A DNA stretch of 64,000 nucleotides, taken from assembly GCF_003660445.1 (NCBI RefSeq), contig NZ_QZVQ01000011.1, forward strand, positions 1-64,000, in the 5' to 3' direction. Below the pieces are notes generated by a model. That model was not told where the DNA came from. It ran no database searches and saw nothing but the letters and a program-made list of their open reading frames with translations. This document shows, piece after piece, positions 36,231 to 43,147 of this stretch. The position numbers and the translations under genes were made by a program. Every line of letters begins with the position of its first letter. Position 1 is the stretch's first letter. The stretch is from Croceibacterium ferulae. GTDB taxonomy: Bacteria > Pseudomonadota > Alphaproteobacteria > Sphingomonadales > Sphingomonadaceae.

Positions 36231-37847
36231 TCACTGAACCCAACCTCTGGCTTGCAATTGACTGCAGGACATATCTCGAGGGACGTTCTCCATGGCCCCT
36301 ATAAGCGCATCTGCAAACTCCGCTCCAGTTTTGCCGTCGATATAGGCTCCTTCAAACGCCTCAGGGCTCGCGAAGCTTGCTTGAAGTGCTTCGTTCTTGG
36401 GAACTGAAAAGAGCGATAATCGATCAATCAAGCTTTTGCGATCTTGCGCGCTCAGCTGGCTATCGGAATTCTCATCACCAACTCGCGCGCTCTCGGCACG
36501 CTTGTATGCCTCGACAAATTCGGTGGCGCGCTGCGAAACCTGAAGGCGGGCTTCTAGCCAGTGGGGTCGTATTTCAGTGACTGGGACCAGCTGACAGTCG
36601 GCACCGCTGGTGAGCGACAGATTAGCATCAGAGCCGGGATATCTGGCGACATCGAAATTAGCGAGTGCTTGGCGGAGTTGGTTCCACGAAGCATTAAGTT
36701 CGTCCAGCCAAGCCGCTGACCGTGAATATGCTACGCGTGCCTGAATATTGTCGGTAATGACTTGAAGTGAAGCGGAGCCATCGGTCTGAGACGCAGCTGT
36801 CAGCATTTCGTCGAACTGAGCGAGTGACCGGAACAGGTACCGCGCCTCCGGCGTTCCGCGCGGATGGCGGATCACATTCATTACGACATAAGTGTCATCG
36901 CGGACTTCTGACCCGGAGTCGCCATTAAATAGGCGGCCTGTGTTGTGATCTAGCCGCAAACTGTCCCACTCTACTTGAGTGCTACGTTCCTCGACTCTGC
37001 GAAGTACGTAACGGCCGGGTTGAAAAGTTGCCATCTCGTTGAGAGGTAACCCGCTATCGGTCGTTGTGGTAAGATGTTGCGGATATAAGACCATTCGATA
37101 CTCGAACACGATGTCGTCGTTGTTTGTATTTGCGTCGAGCAGAGAACTCCCCAGCTCCAACGCCACGTCTGCGATCCCGGGTAGTGGGTTTGCGATGTTC
37201 GACGCTTGTCCGAGGCTAGCCAGTTCCCGCAGAAGGCTCTTCAAGGGACCTGACATCCGATCGAGCTCGAGAAACACGATTTGAATGCCGATGGGCCGCC
37301 CTCGGTAGAGCGACGGCGGAATGATGGGCAAAGCGCTGAAGTTCAGCGGCTGCTGCAGATACACGTCTGGCGAGAAATAGACGAGCTTCAACCCTTCGGC
37401 CGCCTCAGAGGCTTTTCCATTCTCGTCTGTCCTAGGCCCCATGATCTCCGGAAATTCATAAAAGCGCGAACTGGACGTGGTCGCATCCGCGCTGTCGAAC
37501 TCGAATGCATTAGCTAGTATCGCTATCTCTGCTGGCTGAGCAAAGCCTTCCTCACCGACAAAGCGACCGATGACAGCCTGTTCCAATGTTATGGAGAAAA
37601 CGTCTCGATCTGCATCCGCAGTGGCCGTAGAAACGAACGCCTCTCTTGCACCCGAGTAGCGACGAACCAGTCTGGCCGGTGCTAAAGGTGTGTCTTTCGA
37701 ATTCTGGTCTATTTGGCGTTGAGTAACGGATACTGGTTCAGCGATTCGATAGTCTATCTGCCCAGAATTCTGATCAGGACCGATGCCCAGCGTTGAGCAG
37801 CCGCTCAGTATCAGGAAAAGTGCAAAGCAGAAGCCAATGCGAATCAT
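36231..37847 (-). CDS. Large predicted lipoprotein of unknown function
   Basis: A 538-residue protein from the ATG at 37847 (GGGGGTAAGAG upstream). The signal peptide MIRIGFCFALFLILSGC ends in a lipobox with Cys17. The mature chain is acidic and polar, with repeated mixed strand/helix character, a hydrophobic stretch PLSLYRGRP-like around residue 185, a segment VFLELDRMSGPLKSLLRELA near 200 and a C-terminal cysteine pair context (SGADCQLVP; DMSCSQLQARGW). No catalytic motif or known domain is recognised. Codon use is much more A/T-rich than in the flanking genes, supporting horizontal arrival with the island. It is probably the main cargo gene; an envelope or surface role is likely only because of the lipobox. 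Confidence 0.75.
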   Translation of the reverse strand: MIRIGFCFALFLILSGCSTLGIGPDQNSGQIDYRIAEPVSVTQRQIDQNSKDTPLAPARLVRRYSGAREAFVSTATADADRDVFSITLEQAVIGRFVGEEGFAQPAEIAILANAFEFDSADATTSSSRFYEFPEIMGPRTDENGKASEAAEGLKLVYFSPDVYLQQPLNFSALPIIPPSLYRGRPIGIQIVFLELDRMSGPLKSLLRELASLGQASNIANPLPGIADVALELGSSLLDANTNNDDIVFEYRMVLYPQHLTTTTDSGLPLNEMATFQPGRYVLRRVEERSTQVEWDSLRLDHNTGRLFNGDSGSEVRDDTYVVMNVIRHPRGTPEARYLFRSLAQFDEMLTAASQTDGSASLQVITDNIQARVAYSRSAAWLDELNASWNQLRQALANFDVARYPGSDANLSLTSGADCQLVPVTEIRPHWLEARLQVSQRATEFVEAYKRAESARVGDENSDSQLSAQDRKSLIDRLSLFSVPKNEALQASFASPEAFEGAYIDGKTGAEFADALIGAMENVPRDMSCSQLQARGWVQ

Positions 37848-38126
37848 CGCTCTTACCCCCAAGCCATAGTTAAATGTATCTCACACTTGATCCTGGATAA
37901 AGTTGGATTTTTTGCGCTGACCTTTTTACAGAATAATCCCTTTATTTCTTAGAATGTTAGATAAAAAGTGCGGGAGTTCGGCCGATCTACCGGAGAGAGC
38001 AGCTAACCATCCAAACATCGCCATTAGATCGGCTCTGGGACAACCCGGAAGCGGTCATTATAACGCGGGGCTCGTCGCTGGACGGCGGTGCCGGACGCAT
38101 ACTCCCAAAATGCCTTTGACCCGCCT

Positions 38127-38822
38127 TCACGGCGTTGGCTCAGGTGAGGTCAGCGTTTGATCGCCGCTCCCGATTTCGATCTTGCTCGCACGGTGCAGCG
38201 CCGTCACCCGCTTGACCTGCGCGATGCTGCAGCCGGCCAAGGCGGCCGTGCGCGCGATGCTCATCCCCGCCTCACGCAGACCCACTACCCGGCGGCGGAG
38301 GGCGAGGTCAGGCTTGCGCCCGGTATAGCGCCCCGCCCGCTTGGCAATCTCGATGCCCTCACGCTGGCGTTCCCGACGAGTCTCGTACTCGTCACGGGCA
38401 GTCTGGAGCGCGACCCGCAGCAGCATGTCCTGCACCGCCTCCAGCGCAATCCTGGCCACGCCTGCGCTGTCGGCCACAAGGTCGGATAGATCGACAATCC
38501 CCGGTACGGCAAGCCGGGCGCCCTTCCCCCTGATTGTCGCTACGAGCAGCTCGGCCTCCAGCAGCGGGAGCCGGCTGATTCGATCGATCTTCTCGGCGAT
38601 GACCACCTCGCCCGGTTGAAGATCTTCGACCATGCGCAAAAGTTCGGGCCGATCAGGCCGGGCTCCTGAAGCCTTCTCGCGGTAGACCGCAGCAACATAA
38701 TAGCCCGAGGCGCGCGCCGCAGACACGATCGCTTCCTGCCGGGTCAGATCCTGCTGGTCGGTGCTAACCCGCAGGTAGACGCGCGCTGCACGGATCGCGG
38801 GTGAATTGCCGTCGGTCATCAT
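38127..38822 (-). CDS. Serine recombinase (resolvase/invertase family)
   Basis: Small serine recombinase, 231 residues from the ATG at 38822. The catalytic serine is Ser20 in RVYLRVSTDQQDLTRQ; the conserved arginines follow in EKASGARPDRPELLRM and AEKIDRISRLPLLEAELL. A long helix (about 130-165) leads to a C-terminal DNA-binding helix-turn-helix, LREAGMSIARTAALAGCSIAQVKR, as in Tn3 resolvase and Pin/Hin invertases. It is the only recombinase in the island and may resolve, invert or stabilise the element. The 230 bases upstream, shared with the divergent vapB-type gene, are the likely place of its recombination sites. Confidence 0.9.
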   Translation of the reverse strand: MMTDGNSPAIRAARVYLRVSTDQQDLTRQEAIVSAARASGYYVAAVYREKASGARPDRPELLRMVEDLQPGEVVIAEKIDRISRLPLLEAELLVATIRGKGARLAVPGIVDLSDLVADSAGVARIALEAVQDMLLRVALQTARDEYETRRERQREGIEIAKRAGRYTGRKPDLALRRRVVGLREAGMSIARTAALAGCSIAQVKRVTALHRASKIEIGSGDQTLTSPEPTP

Positions 38823-38988
38823 GGCTCTTTCGAGTATACCTATCTGAGCCACTGCTGCGGCACCCGGCTCCGAATAGCAAGGGGCGATGCTGTCGAGCCT
38901 AGCTAACCTGACCGGGCCTATGTAGCCACTCTGCCCGATTATGAACGGTCCGGTGGTGATTATCGCTTCGCAACTCACCAGATGCCTG

Positions 38989-39015
38989 TTGGTACAATTT
39001 GGTATCTCTGGTACT
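38989..39015. promoter_or_regulatory. Phased GGTA repeats before the antitoxin gene
   Basis: TTGGTAC, TTGGTAT and TGGTACT place GGTA at 38991, 39001 and 39010, about one helical turn apart, 37 bases or so before the antitoxin ATG. This phasing fits cooperative binding by an AbrB-fold antitoxin or its toxin complex, i.e. an autoregulatory operator; it is a proposal from spacing alone. Confidence 0.4.
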
Positions 39016-39052
39016 AAATCCATCTTAGGTCAGGCAGGTCGCTGGGGTGCAG

Positions 39053-39301
39053 ATGGAGGCGCAGAGGGTTAAGATTGTCGATGGGGGAAAGCTTGTCATC
39101 CCCGCATCGATGCGCCGCGAGTTGGGTCTCAACACCGGCGATACCGTTCTCGTCGATGTGGACAATGGTGAGTTGCGGGTCAGATCGGTCTCGCGAGCCG
39201 TCGAACGCGCACGTGCCATTGTCCGCAAGCACGTGCCTAAAGGTGTCTCGTTAGTTGACGAACTGATCGCGGACCGCCGCCTGGAGGCGGAACGTGAGTA
39301 G
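39053..39301 (+). CDS. AbrB/SpoVT-fold antitoxin (VapB/MazE type)
   Basis: An 82-residue antitoxin from the ATG at 39053 (GGGG five bases upstream; a GTG at 39047 is also possible). The N-terminus has the swapped-hairpin AbrB fold pattern, VKIVDGGKLVIPASMRRELGLNTGDTVLVDV, which binds DNA; the C-terminal part (VPKGVSLVDELIADRRLEAERE) is the toxin-binding tail. The stop overlaps the toxin start by 8 bases, the usual coupling. It should neutralise the PIN-domain toxin downstream and repress the pair. Confidence 0.88.
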   Translation: MEAQRVKIVDGGKLVIPASMRRELGLNTGDTVLVDVDNGELRVRSVSRAVERARAIVRKHVPKGVSLVDELIADRRLEAERE

Positions 39302-39692
39302 CAAGATCGTACTCGACGCTTCTGCCCTGCTCTGTCTCCTCAATGACGAGCCCGGCGCCGAGCGCGTGATCGAAGTCCTGACCCGATCCCTCATAGGAAC
39401 AACGAACCTCGCCGAAGTTGTCTCCAAGCTCCGGGAGCGGGGCCTTTCACTGGACGAGGTACGCGAGGCGCTTGGCGGTCTGCACCTCGATGTCCGACCC
39501 TTATCACTTGACCAGGCGATGATCATTGGCGACCTGCGGCCCGCTACAAAGTCGCTCAGTCTATCATTGGGCGACCGGGCGTGCCTGGCCTTGGCTATGG
39601 ACCTGCAAGCCGAGATGTTCACGACCGACGGTCCACTCGCGAGCGCCGATGTTGGTATCACCATCACCGACGTGCGGCGGTCGACAAAGTAG
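39294..39692 (+). CDS. PIN-domain toxin ribonuclease (VapC type)
   Basis: Mg-dependent endoribonuclease of the VapC family, 132 residues, with a GTG start at 39294 inside the antitoxin gene. The acidic active site is complete: Asp8 in IVLDASALL, Glu41 in TTNLAEVVSK, Asp94 in LGDRACLALA and Asp112 in TTDGPL. Such toxins cut tRNA or rRNA when the antitoxin is lost, which would favour retention of the island that carries the pair. All catalytic residues are present, so the toxin should be active. Confidence 0.9.
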   Translation: MSSKIVLDASALLCLLNDEPGAERVIEVLTRSLIGTTNLAEVVSKLRERGLSLDEVREALGGLHLDVRPLSLDQAMIIGDLRPATKSLSLSLGDRACLALAMDLQAEMFTTDGPLASADVGITITDVRRSTK

Positions 39693-39750
39693 TCGATTGA
39701 TTGTGCTATGATTTGCGACTTACAAAGGCCGACCTGCAAGGAGGGCCCAT

Positions 39751-39903
39751 ATGGTCGAGGAGCCGAAGCTGAAGCCTTTGAACCAGCGCGATGTCGGCTG
39801 CGTTCATACTCTTGATGCCGCTACGCTAGCAGCGATCATGACCGTTGAACCGGCGCCAGAGTGTGAAGATGCGGAGGCGCGGGTTGGTCAACCGATGGCG
39901 TAA
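39751..39903 (+). CDS. Possible 50-residue protein with strong ribosome binding site
   Basis: A short ORF that begins MVEEPKLKPLNQRDVG and ends ARVGQPMA. It is preceded by AAGGAGGG (39739-39746), the strongest ribosome binding site in the region, five bases before the ATG. The peptide is acidic with two cysteines (GCVHT, PECED) and no recognised domain. It follows the toxin gene by 58 bases on the same strand. It could be a small transcribed island gene, or the intact 5' end of a gene whose remainder has been lost. Confidence 0.4.
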   Translation: MVEEPKLKPLNQRDVGCVHTLDAATLAAIMTVEPAPECEDAEARVGQPMA

Positions 39904-39974
39904 AGCTTCGGACATAACTGTCCGCGTCCGCTTATAGCTCATATCGGAGATCTGCTTTCCGGCAATGTGGGGGG

Positions 39975-39993
39975 AAAGCGGTCCGTCCGCTTT
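39975..39993. repeat. Hairpin repeat, copy 2 (CGTCCGCTTT family)
   Basis: AAAGCGG (39975-39981) pairs with CCGCTTT (39987-39993) around TCCGT. It shares the core CGTCCGCTTT with the element at 35903-35948, and a variant CGTCCGCTTA sits 50 bases upstream at 39925-39934. The 150 bases between the short ORF and the decayed gene hold nothing else I can identify. Confidence 0.45.
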
Positions 39994-40051
39994 GTTAAAG
40001 TGGATTTCGGCAATCTGCCCTTCGTTCATCCCGCACCCGCTTCGGCGCGGC

Positions 40052-40550
40052 TCAGTCCTCCACCACGTCCTCGCCCCAGTCCAACCGTCGCGCGGCCTGC
40101 GAGGCCTCGGCGCGCCGGGTCTCCGCCACGATGGCGCGATCGAGGTAGCGGATGTGACCCTCGGCGAACGTGCGGATACGTGCATCGCCGTCTTCAAGCC
40201 AGGTGCGCACGCGCGCGAGTTGGTCCTCCAGCCGCTCGACGAAGCCGAACTCGCCCATAACAACGCCGCTGCGCTCCAAGGCGCGACCGACGTCCTCAAG
40301 GATGTCGTTGCCCGGCTCGAGCGCGGCGATCGCCGCCTTCGCGACTGGGTCTACCGACATCGCGCGAGGACCTGCCGCGTTGGCTCGACCCGCAAGGAGC
40401 GTTGATCACTTCCCAGGGCGCGATGCTCTTGGCGATTAGGGGGGCACGGCGGATGTCCGCCGCGCCTTCCATCCTTCCGATGCGCAAGAAGCTTCTCTAA
40501 CCACCGCGCGTCGACGATGGATGGGGCCGCGAGCCGAGGATGCCCCAGCG
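40052..40550 (-). pseudogene. Decayed gene, C-terminal part of a helical protein
   Basis: The best open segment (40052-40360, 102 residues) is helical and charged (GFVERLEDQLARVRTWLEDG, RIRTFAEGHIRYLDRAI) and resembles the tail of a larger helical-repeat protein. Upstream on the same strand, protein-like stretches continue in other frames: RIGRMEGAADIRRAPLIAKS near 40,440-40,490 and RLAAPSIVDARWLEKLL near 40,490-40,530. Reading all three as one gene needs at least two frameshifts. Alternatively the 102-residue ORF is a free-standing small gene with a weak ribosome binding site. Family and function unknown. Confidence 0.4.
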
Positions 40551-40859
40551 TCAGCCTGCGGCCACGGTCCGATCGCGCGCGCTGGCGATGATCCACTCGG
40601 CCACGGCGGACGGAGACGTCCTGTCCTCTGCGAGATGGGCCTGGCTCGTCCGGTCCAGCGTCACCGTTGCTGCCTTGAGCTTGGCCTTGCGCGTCTGATT
40701 GCCAGTCCGCAGGTCGCCGAGAACCTTTGCCTCGAACGACAGACGGTTGAGCTGCTCGTCGGTCATGGCGGTGAGCGACGGCGTCGTCCTGATCGTTTGG
40801 ATCGTGGCCCGGCGCTCGGCTGCTGCTTCGTTCGAAATCTGTTCGTTTGAATTCGTCAT
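40551..40859 (-). CDS. Small hypothetical protein of the island
   Basis: A 102-residue protein from the ATG at 40859, with GGAG six bases upstream. It is hydrophilic and helical: an N-terminal polar stretch (NSNEQISNEAAAERRATIQT), a middle MTDEQLNRLSFEAKVLGDLR and a C-terminal SPSAVAEWIIASARDRTVA. The middle and end resemble ribbon-helix-helix-associated or plasmid accessory proteins, but I cannot name a family. It precedes the decayed gene on the same strand. Codon use is intermediate between the island's lipoprotein genes and the chromosome. Confidence 0.5.
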   Translation of the reverse strand: MTNSNEQISNEAAAERRATIQTIRTTPSLTAMTDEQLNRLSFEAKVLGDLRTGNQTRKAKLKAATVTLDRTSQAHLAEDRTSPSAVAEWIIASARDRTVAAG

Positions 40860-41061
40860 GGTACGCTCCATTGCGTTTGGAGCGCGAAGCGAGCGCAAGT
40901 GGGCGCGCCAAGCATGACACGCCATGCTTGACAGCAAAAGCCGCTGCGCTAGACCGAGGGTGCTTAAGGGATATCGGATCTCAAGTCGGCCCGTTTCCTG
41001 TTACCGCAGGGGCGGGCCGCTTTGCGTTTCGCGCGTGTTTGTGCATCCAAATTCGAGTTTG

Positions 41062-41316
41062 CTACATCGCGGTCTCCTCCAGCTTCTCGATCCAATCCGC
41101 CACGTCGCGTGTCCGGGCGAACGTCGCGCGTCGCCCCGGCAGCTTGAACGTGGTGACCTCTACATGCCCTCGCGACTTGGCCTGGCGAAAGGCGTCCGAG
41201 CTCCGGAAGCCCAGATTGCGCCAGAGCGGCTCGCCGCTCAGTAGTGGGCCATGCAGGCGCACGAGCTGTTGCGCGAGCGCGCTGCTTTGGTGGTCGGGTG
41301 TAGTTTCGTCTGACAC
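41062..41316 (-). CDS. Small putative DNA-binding protein (excisionase/AlpA-like size)
   Basis: An 84-residue protein with a GTG start at 41316 and GAGG seven bases upstream. The segment LLSGEPLWRNLGFRSSDAFRQAKSRGHVEVTTF followed by PGRRATFARTRDVADWIEKLEE has the layout of winged-helix excisionase/AlpA-type proteins: a helix pair, a beta-wing and a C-terminal helix. It is divergent from the chimeric ORF across 87 bases. A role in controlling the island's recombinase is possible but unproven. Confidence 0.5.
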   Translation of the reverse strand: MSDETTPDHQSSALAQQLVRLHGPLLSGEPLWRNLGFRSSDAFRQAKSRGHVEVTTFKLPGRRATFARTRDVADWIEKLEETAM

Positions 41317-41403
41317 CGTTCTGCCTCGTCACATTCCGGCACGAGCTTGCACCAGTGCTGACGGTCGCGCAAAGCAACGTTAAATCGAGCTCGTTGTTGA
41401 CAT

Positions 41404-42051
41404 ATGGATTCGAAGCAAAGCACTGATAATCGAGAGAAATGGAAGTCACCGCTTGATCAGTACCGAGGGCTGATCTGGACCAGACTCCTATGGCGCCGGT
41501 CCGGTTACCTCACTCCGAATCAGTTTGCGCGCATAGTCGACGGCGACTCCAAGTTCCGCCAGAAGTGGCATAACTACTTCATCGGACTGCGCGTGCCGCG
41601 CGTCTCTGCAGGACGTGATCCCGTCGAGGTTGCTGAGGCTCTCTGGCCGGGTACGGCTCAGCCGTTCAGGAGTTGCGTGTGGCCCATCCTCAAGGGCCAG
41701 ACGATCGCTGGCGAGGCGCTTGCCAACGAGATCGCGCGGCTAGGAGGCGACATCACCTTCGCGCTTCTCTCTGGCAAGGGTCGGCACCTCCTTGAAACAG
41801 GCGACCAGGCCCGCGGCGTGCGCGCCAATGCGGAGCTGGAGGGGCCTGCGCTGGAACAGCACGCCACCCCGGACGAGGCCGGCCGTGCGCTGCTGCTGCA
41901 GGCGGCCGAAGCGCTGCGCCTGTCCGCCCGCTCCTACACCCGCGTGCTGCGCGTGGCGCGTACCGTGGCGGGCCTTGCGGGGGCGGAGCAGGTCGGCCGG
42001 GTGCATGTGGCCGAAGCGCTCAGCTACCGTCGGCGGGAGACGCTGGCCTGA
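41404..42051 (+). CDS. Chimeric ORF: island protein fused in frame to the ComM C-terminus
   Basis: A 215-residue reading frame made of two parts. Residues 1 to about 133 (MDSKQSTDNREKWKSPLDQY ... LLSGKGRHLLETGD) are island-derived; the segment LTPNQFARIVDGDSKFRQKW with KWHNYFIGLRVPRV looks like a helix-turn-helix region. From about residue 135 (ARGVRANAELEG) to the end the sequence is the C-terminal helical domain of ComM (LRLSARSYTRVLRVARTVAG, VHVAEALSYRR). The fusion is in frame with no stop at the joint. Whether the chimera is made and stable is unknown; it may simply be an island gene truncated by the same deletion that removed the middle of comM. Confidence 0.6.
   Translation: MDSKQSTDNREKWKSPLDQYRGLIWTRLLWRRSGYLTPNQFARIVDGDSKFRQKWHNYFIGLRVPRVSAGRDPVEVAEALWPGTAQPFRSCVWPILKGQTIAGEALANEIARLGGDITFALLSGKGRHLLETGDQARGVRANAELEGPALEQHATPDEAGRALLLQAAEALRLSARSYTRVLRVARTVAGLAGAEQVGRVHVAEALSYRRRETLA
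41806..42051 (+). pseudogene. comM: comM, 3' remnant
   Basis: The last ~80 codons of comM, in the same direction as the 5' portion at 34282. ATPDEAGRALLLQAAEALRL and SARSYTRVLRVARTVAGLAG align with the end of E. coli YifB (GLSIRAWQRLLKVARTIADI). It has no start of its own and is read as the tail of the upstream island ORF. Confidence 0.85.
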
Positions 42052-42069
42052 TGCCGCGTTCTGACGCAA

Positions 42070-42507
42070 ATGGTGGCAATGACACTGCGCCTCACGATAC
42101 CCGAAGCTCCGTCCGACGCTGATCGGGAGGCGGTGGTCGCCCCGTTGCGGGCCTACAATATCAGCCGGGCAGGCGACCCGCACATCCGGCCCGTGGCCAT
42201 CCTGTTGACCAGCGAGGACGGCAATCAGGTGGGCGGGCTGTGGGGCAGATGCGCCTATGACTGGCTATTCGTGGAACTGCTTGCCGTGCCGGAGGAGCAT
42301 CGTGGCGGAGGCCATGGCAGGGCCCTGATGCAGCAGGCCGAGGCGATCGCCCGCAGCAATGGTTGCTTCGGCATCTGGCTTGATACTTACGAGTTCCAGG
42401 CGCGCGGCTTCTACGAGAAGCTGGGTTTCGAGATATTCGGCACGCTGGAGGATCATCCTGTCGGACACAGGCACTTCTTCCTCCGCAAGCACCTGGCTCA
42501 GGCGTAA
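42070..42507 (+). CDS. GNAT-family N-acetyltransferase
   Basis: Acetyl-CoA-dependent acetyltransferase, 145 residues (142 if the ATG at 42079 is used). The acetyl-CoA pyrophosphate loop is VPEEHRGGGHGRALMQQAE, preceded by the strand WLFVELLAV and followed by GCFGIWLDTYEFQARGFYEKLGFEIFG, a complete GNAT core with the usual YEKLGF near the end. The acceptor is unknown. It begins 19 bases after the comM remnant, so in the ancestral order it followed comM, and its end overlaps the GST gene convergently by 10 bases. Confidence 0.9.
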   Translation: MVAMTLRLTIPEAPSDADREAVVAPLRAYNISRAGDPHIRPVAILLTSEDGNQVGGLWGRCAYDWLFVELLAVPEEHRGGGHGRALMQQAEAIARSNGCFGIWLDTYEFQARGFYEKLGFEIFGTLEDHPVGHRHFFLRKHLAQA

Positions 42508-43132
42508 GCGTAAGGCCCGCCCGCCGCCAGCGCCGCCTGATAGGCCGGCCGCGCGTGGATCTTTGCCAGCCAGCGCATGGTCGCCGGGCGGCTCCCGTCC
42601 AGCCCGGCACGCTGCATGCGGCCTCCAGCGGAAAGCTCATCATCACGTCGGCGGCAGTGAAATTGTCGCCCGCGAACCACGGGCGCACCGCAAGCTCGGC
42701 CTCGACATAGTCCAGATGCACGTCGATCATCGGCTGCACCTTGCGCTGCGCCGCGCGGCCGAACAGCGGCACCCGCCCCAGCACCAGCTTCAGCAGCAAG
42801 GGCGGCATCAGCGATCCCTCGGCGTAATGCAACCACTGGCGATACAGCAACGCCGCCGCGCGCGGCCCGGGCGCACCCAGCGCCCCACCCTTGGCGACAA
42901 GATATTCGACGATCGCACCGGTCTCCACCAGCGTGCGGGACGTGCCGGCATCATCGTCATCCACGATCACGGGCGACTTGCCCAGCGGATGCACCGCCTT
43001 CAGTTCGGGCGGGGCCAGCATGGTCCGCCTGTCCCGCTCGTATCGCTGCACGCGATAGGGCAGGCCGAGCTCCTCCAGCAGCCATAGCACCCGCTGCGAC
43101 CGGCTGTTCTCCAGGTGATGCACGGTGATCAT
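42498..43132 (-). pseudogene. Glutathione S-transferase, frameshifted
   Basis: Glutathione transferase family gene whose frame breaks near codon 173. The N-terminal thioredoxin-like domain is intact (MITVHHLENSRSQRVLWLLE, with PVIVDDD and the gamma-Glu-binding region LVETGAIVEYL), and the helical domain runs to FTAADVMMSFPLEAAC. The family then continues in another minus frame as AGLDGSRPATMRWLAKIHAR to a proper end at 42498 (GGPYAYA). One missing base around 42611-42623 restores about 211 residues, the normal size. Without it translation runs on to 42161, antisense through the GNAT gene. A true mutation or a sequencing error are both possible. Confidence 0.85.
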
Positions 43133-43147
43133 GGGGCTCTCTCCGGG

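Larger units (their letters stand above)
35124..41809. mobile_element. Genomic island interrupting comM
   Basis: About 6.7 kb lying between codon ~282 of comM and its last ~80 codons, with about 120 comM codons lost. Evidence for foreign origin: the break of a conserved gene on both sides, visibly lower G+C especially at 35,150-38,130, a serine recombinase, a VapBC-type toxin-antitoxin pair, several unrecognised ORFs, and repeats absent from the flanks as far as I can see. No tyrosine integrase, transposase or conjugation gene is present. comM is a known landing site for AbaR/Tn6022-type islands in Acinetobacter, but no Tn7-like genes are seen here. Edges are set by comM homology to within about 15 bases; TGAAAACAGACAGG (35124) and TGAAACAGGCGACCAGG (41793) at the two edges are loosely alike. 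Confidence 0.8.

Noticed and set aside
35853-36407. Plus-strand ORF of 184 codons in the island
   Set aside because: Basic, low-complexity character, no ribosome binding site, overlaps the 3' end of the large lipoprotein antisense and contains the hairpin repeat; more likely non-coding.
39826-40029. Minus-strand ORF of 67 codons beginning MNEGQIAEIHF
   Set aside because: Antisense to the better-supported 50-codon ORF, crosses the hairpin repeat at 39975, and has no recognisable domain; support too weak to list.
35124-41809. Similar strings TGAAAACAGACAGG and TGAAACAGGCGACCAGG at the island edges as att repeats
   Set aside because: The match is imperfect and short, and loss of ~120 comM codons is not expected from simple site-specific integration, so I do not call them attachment sites.
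42161-42497. C-terminal extension of the GST reading frame past its normal end
   Set aside because: It is the out-of-frame run-on after the frameshift, arginine/proline/cysteine-rich and antisense to the GNAT gene.
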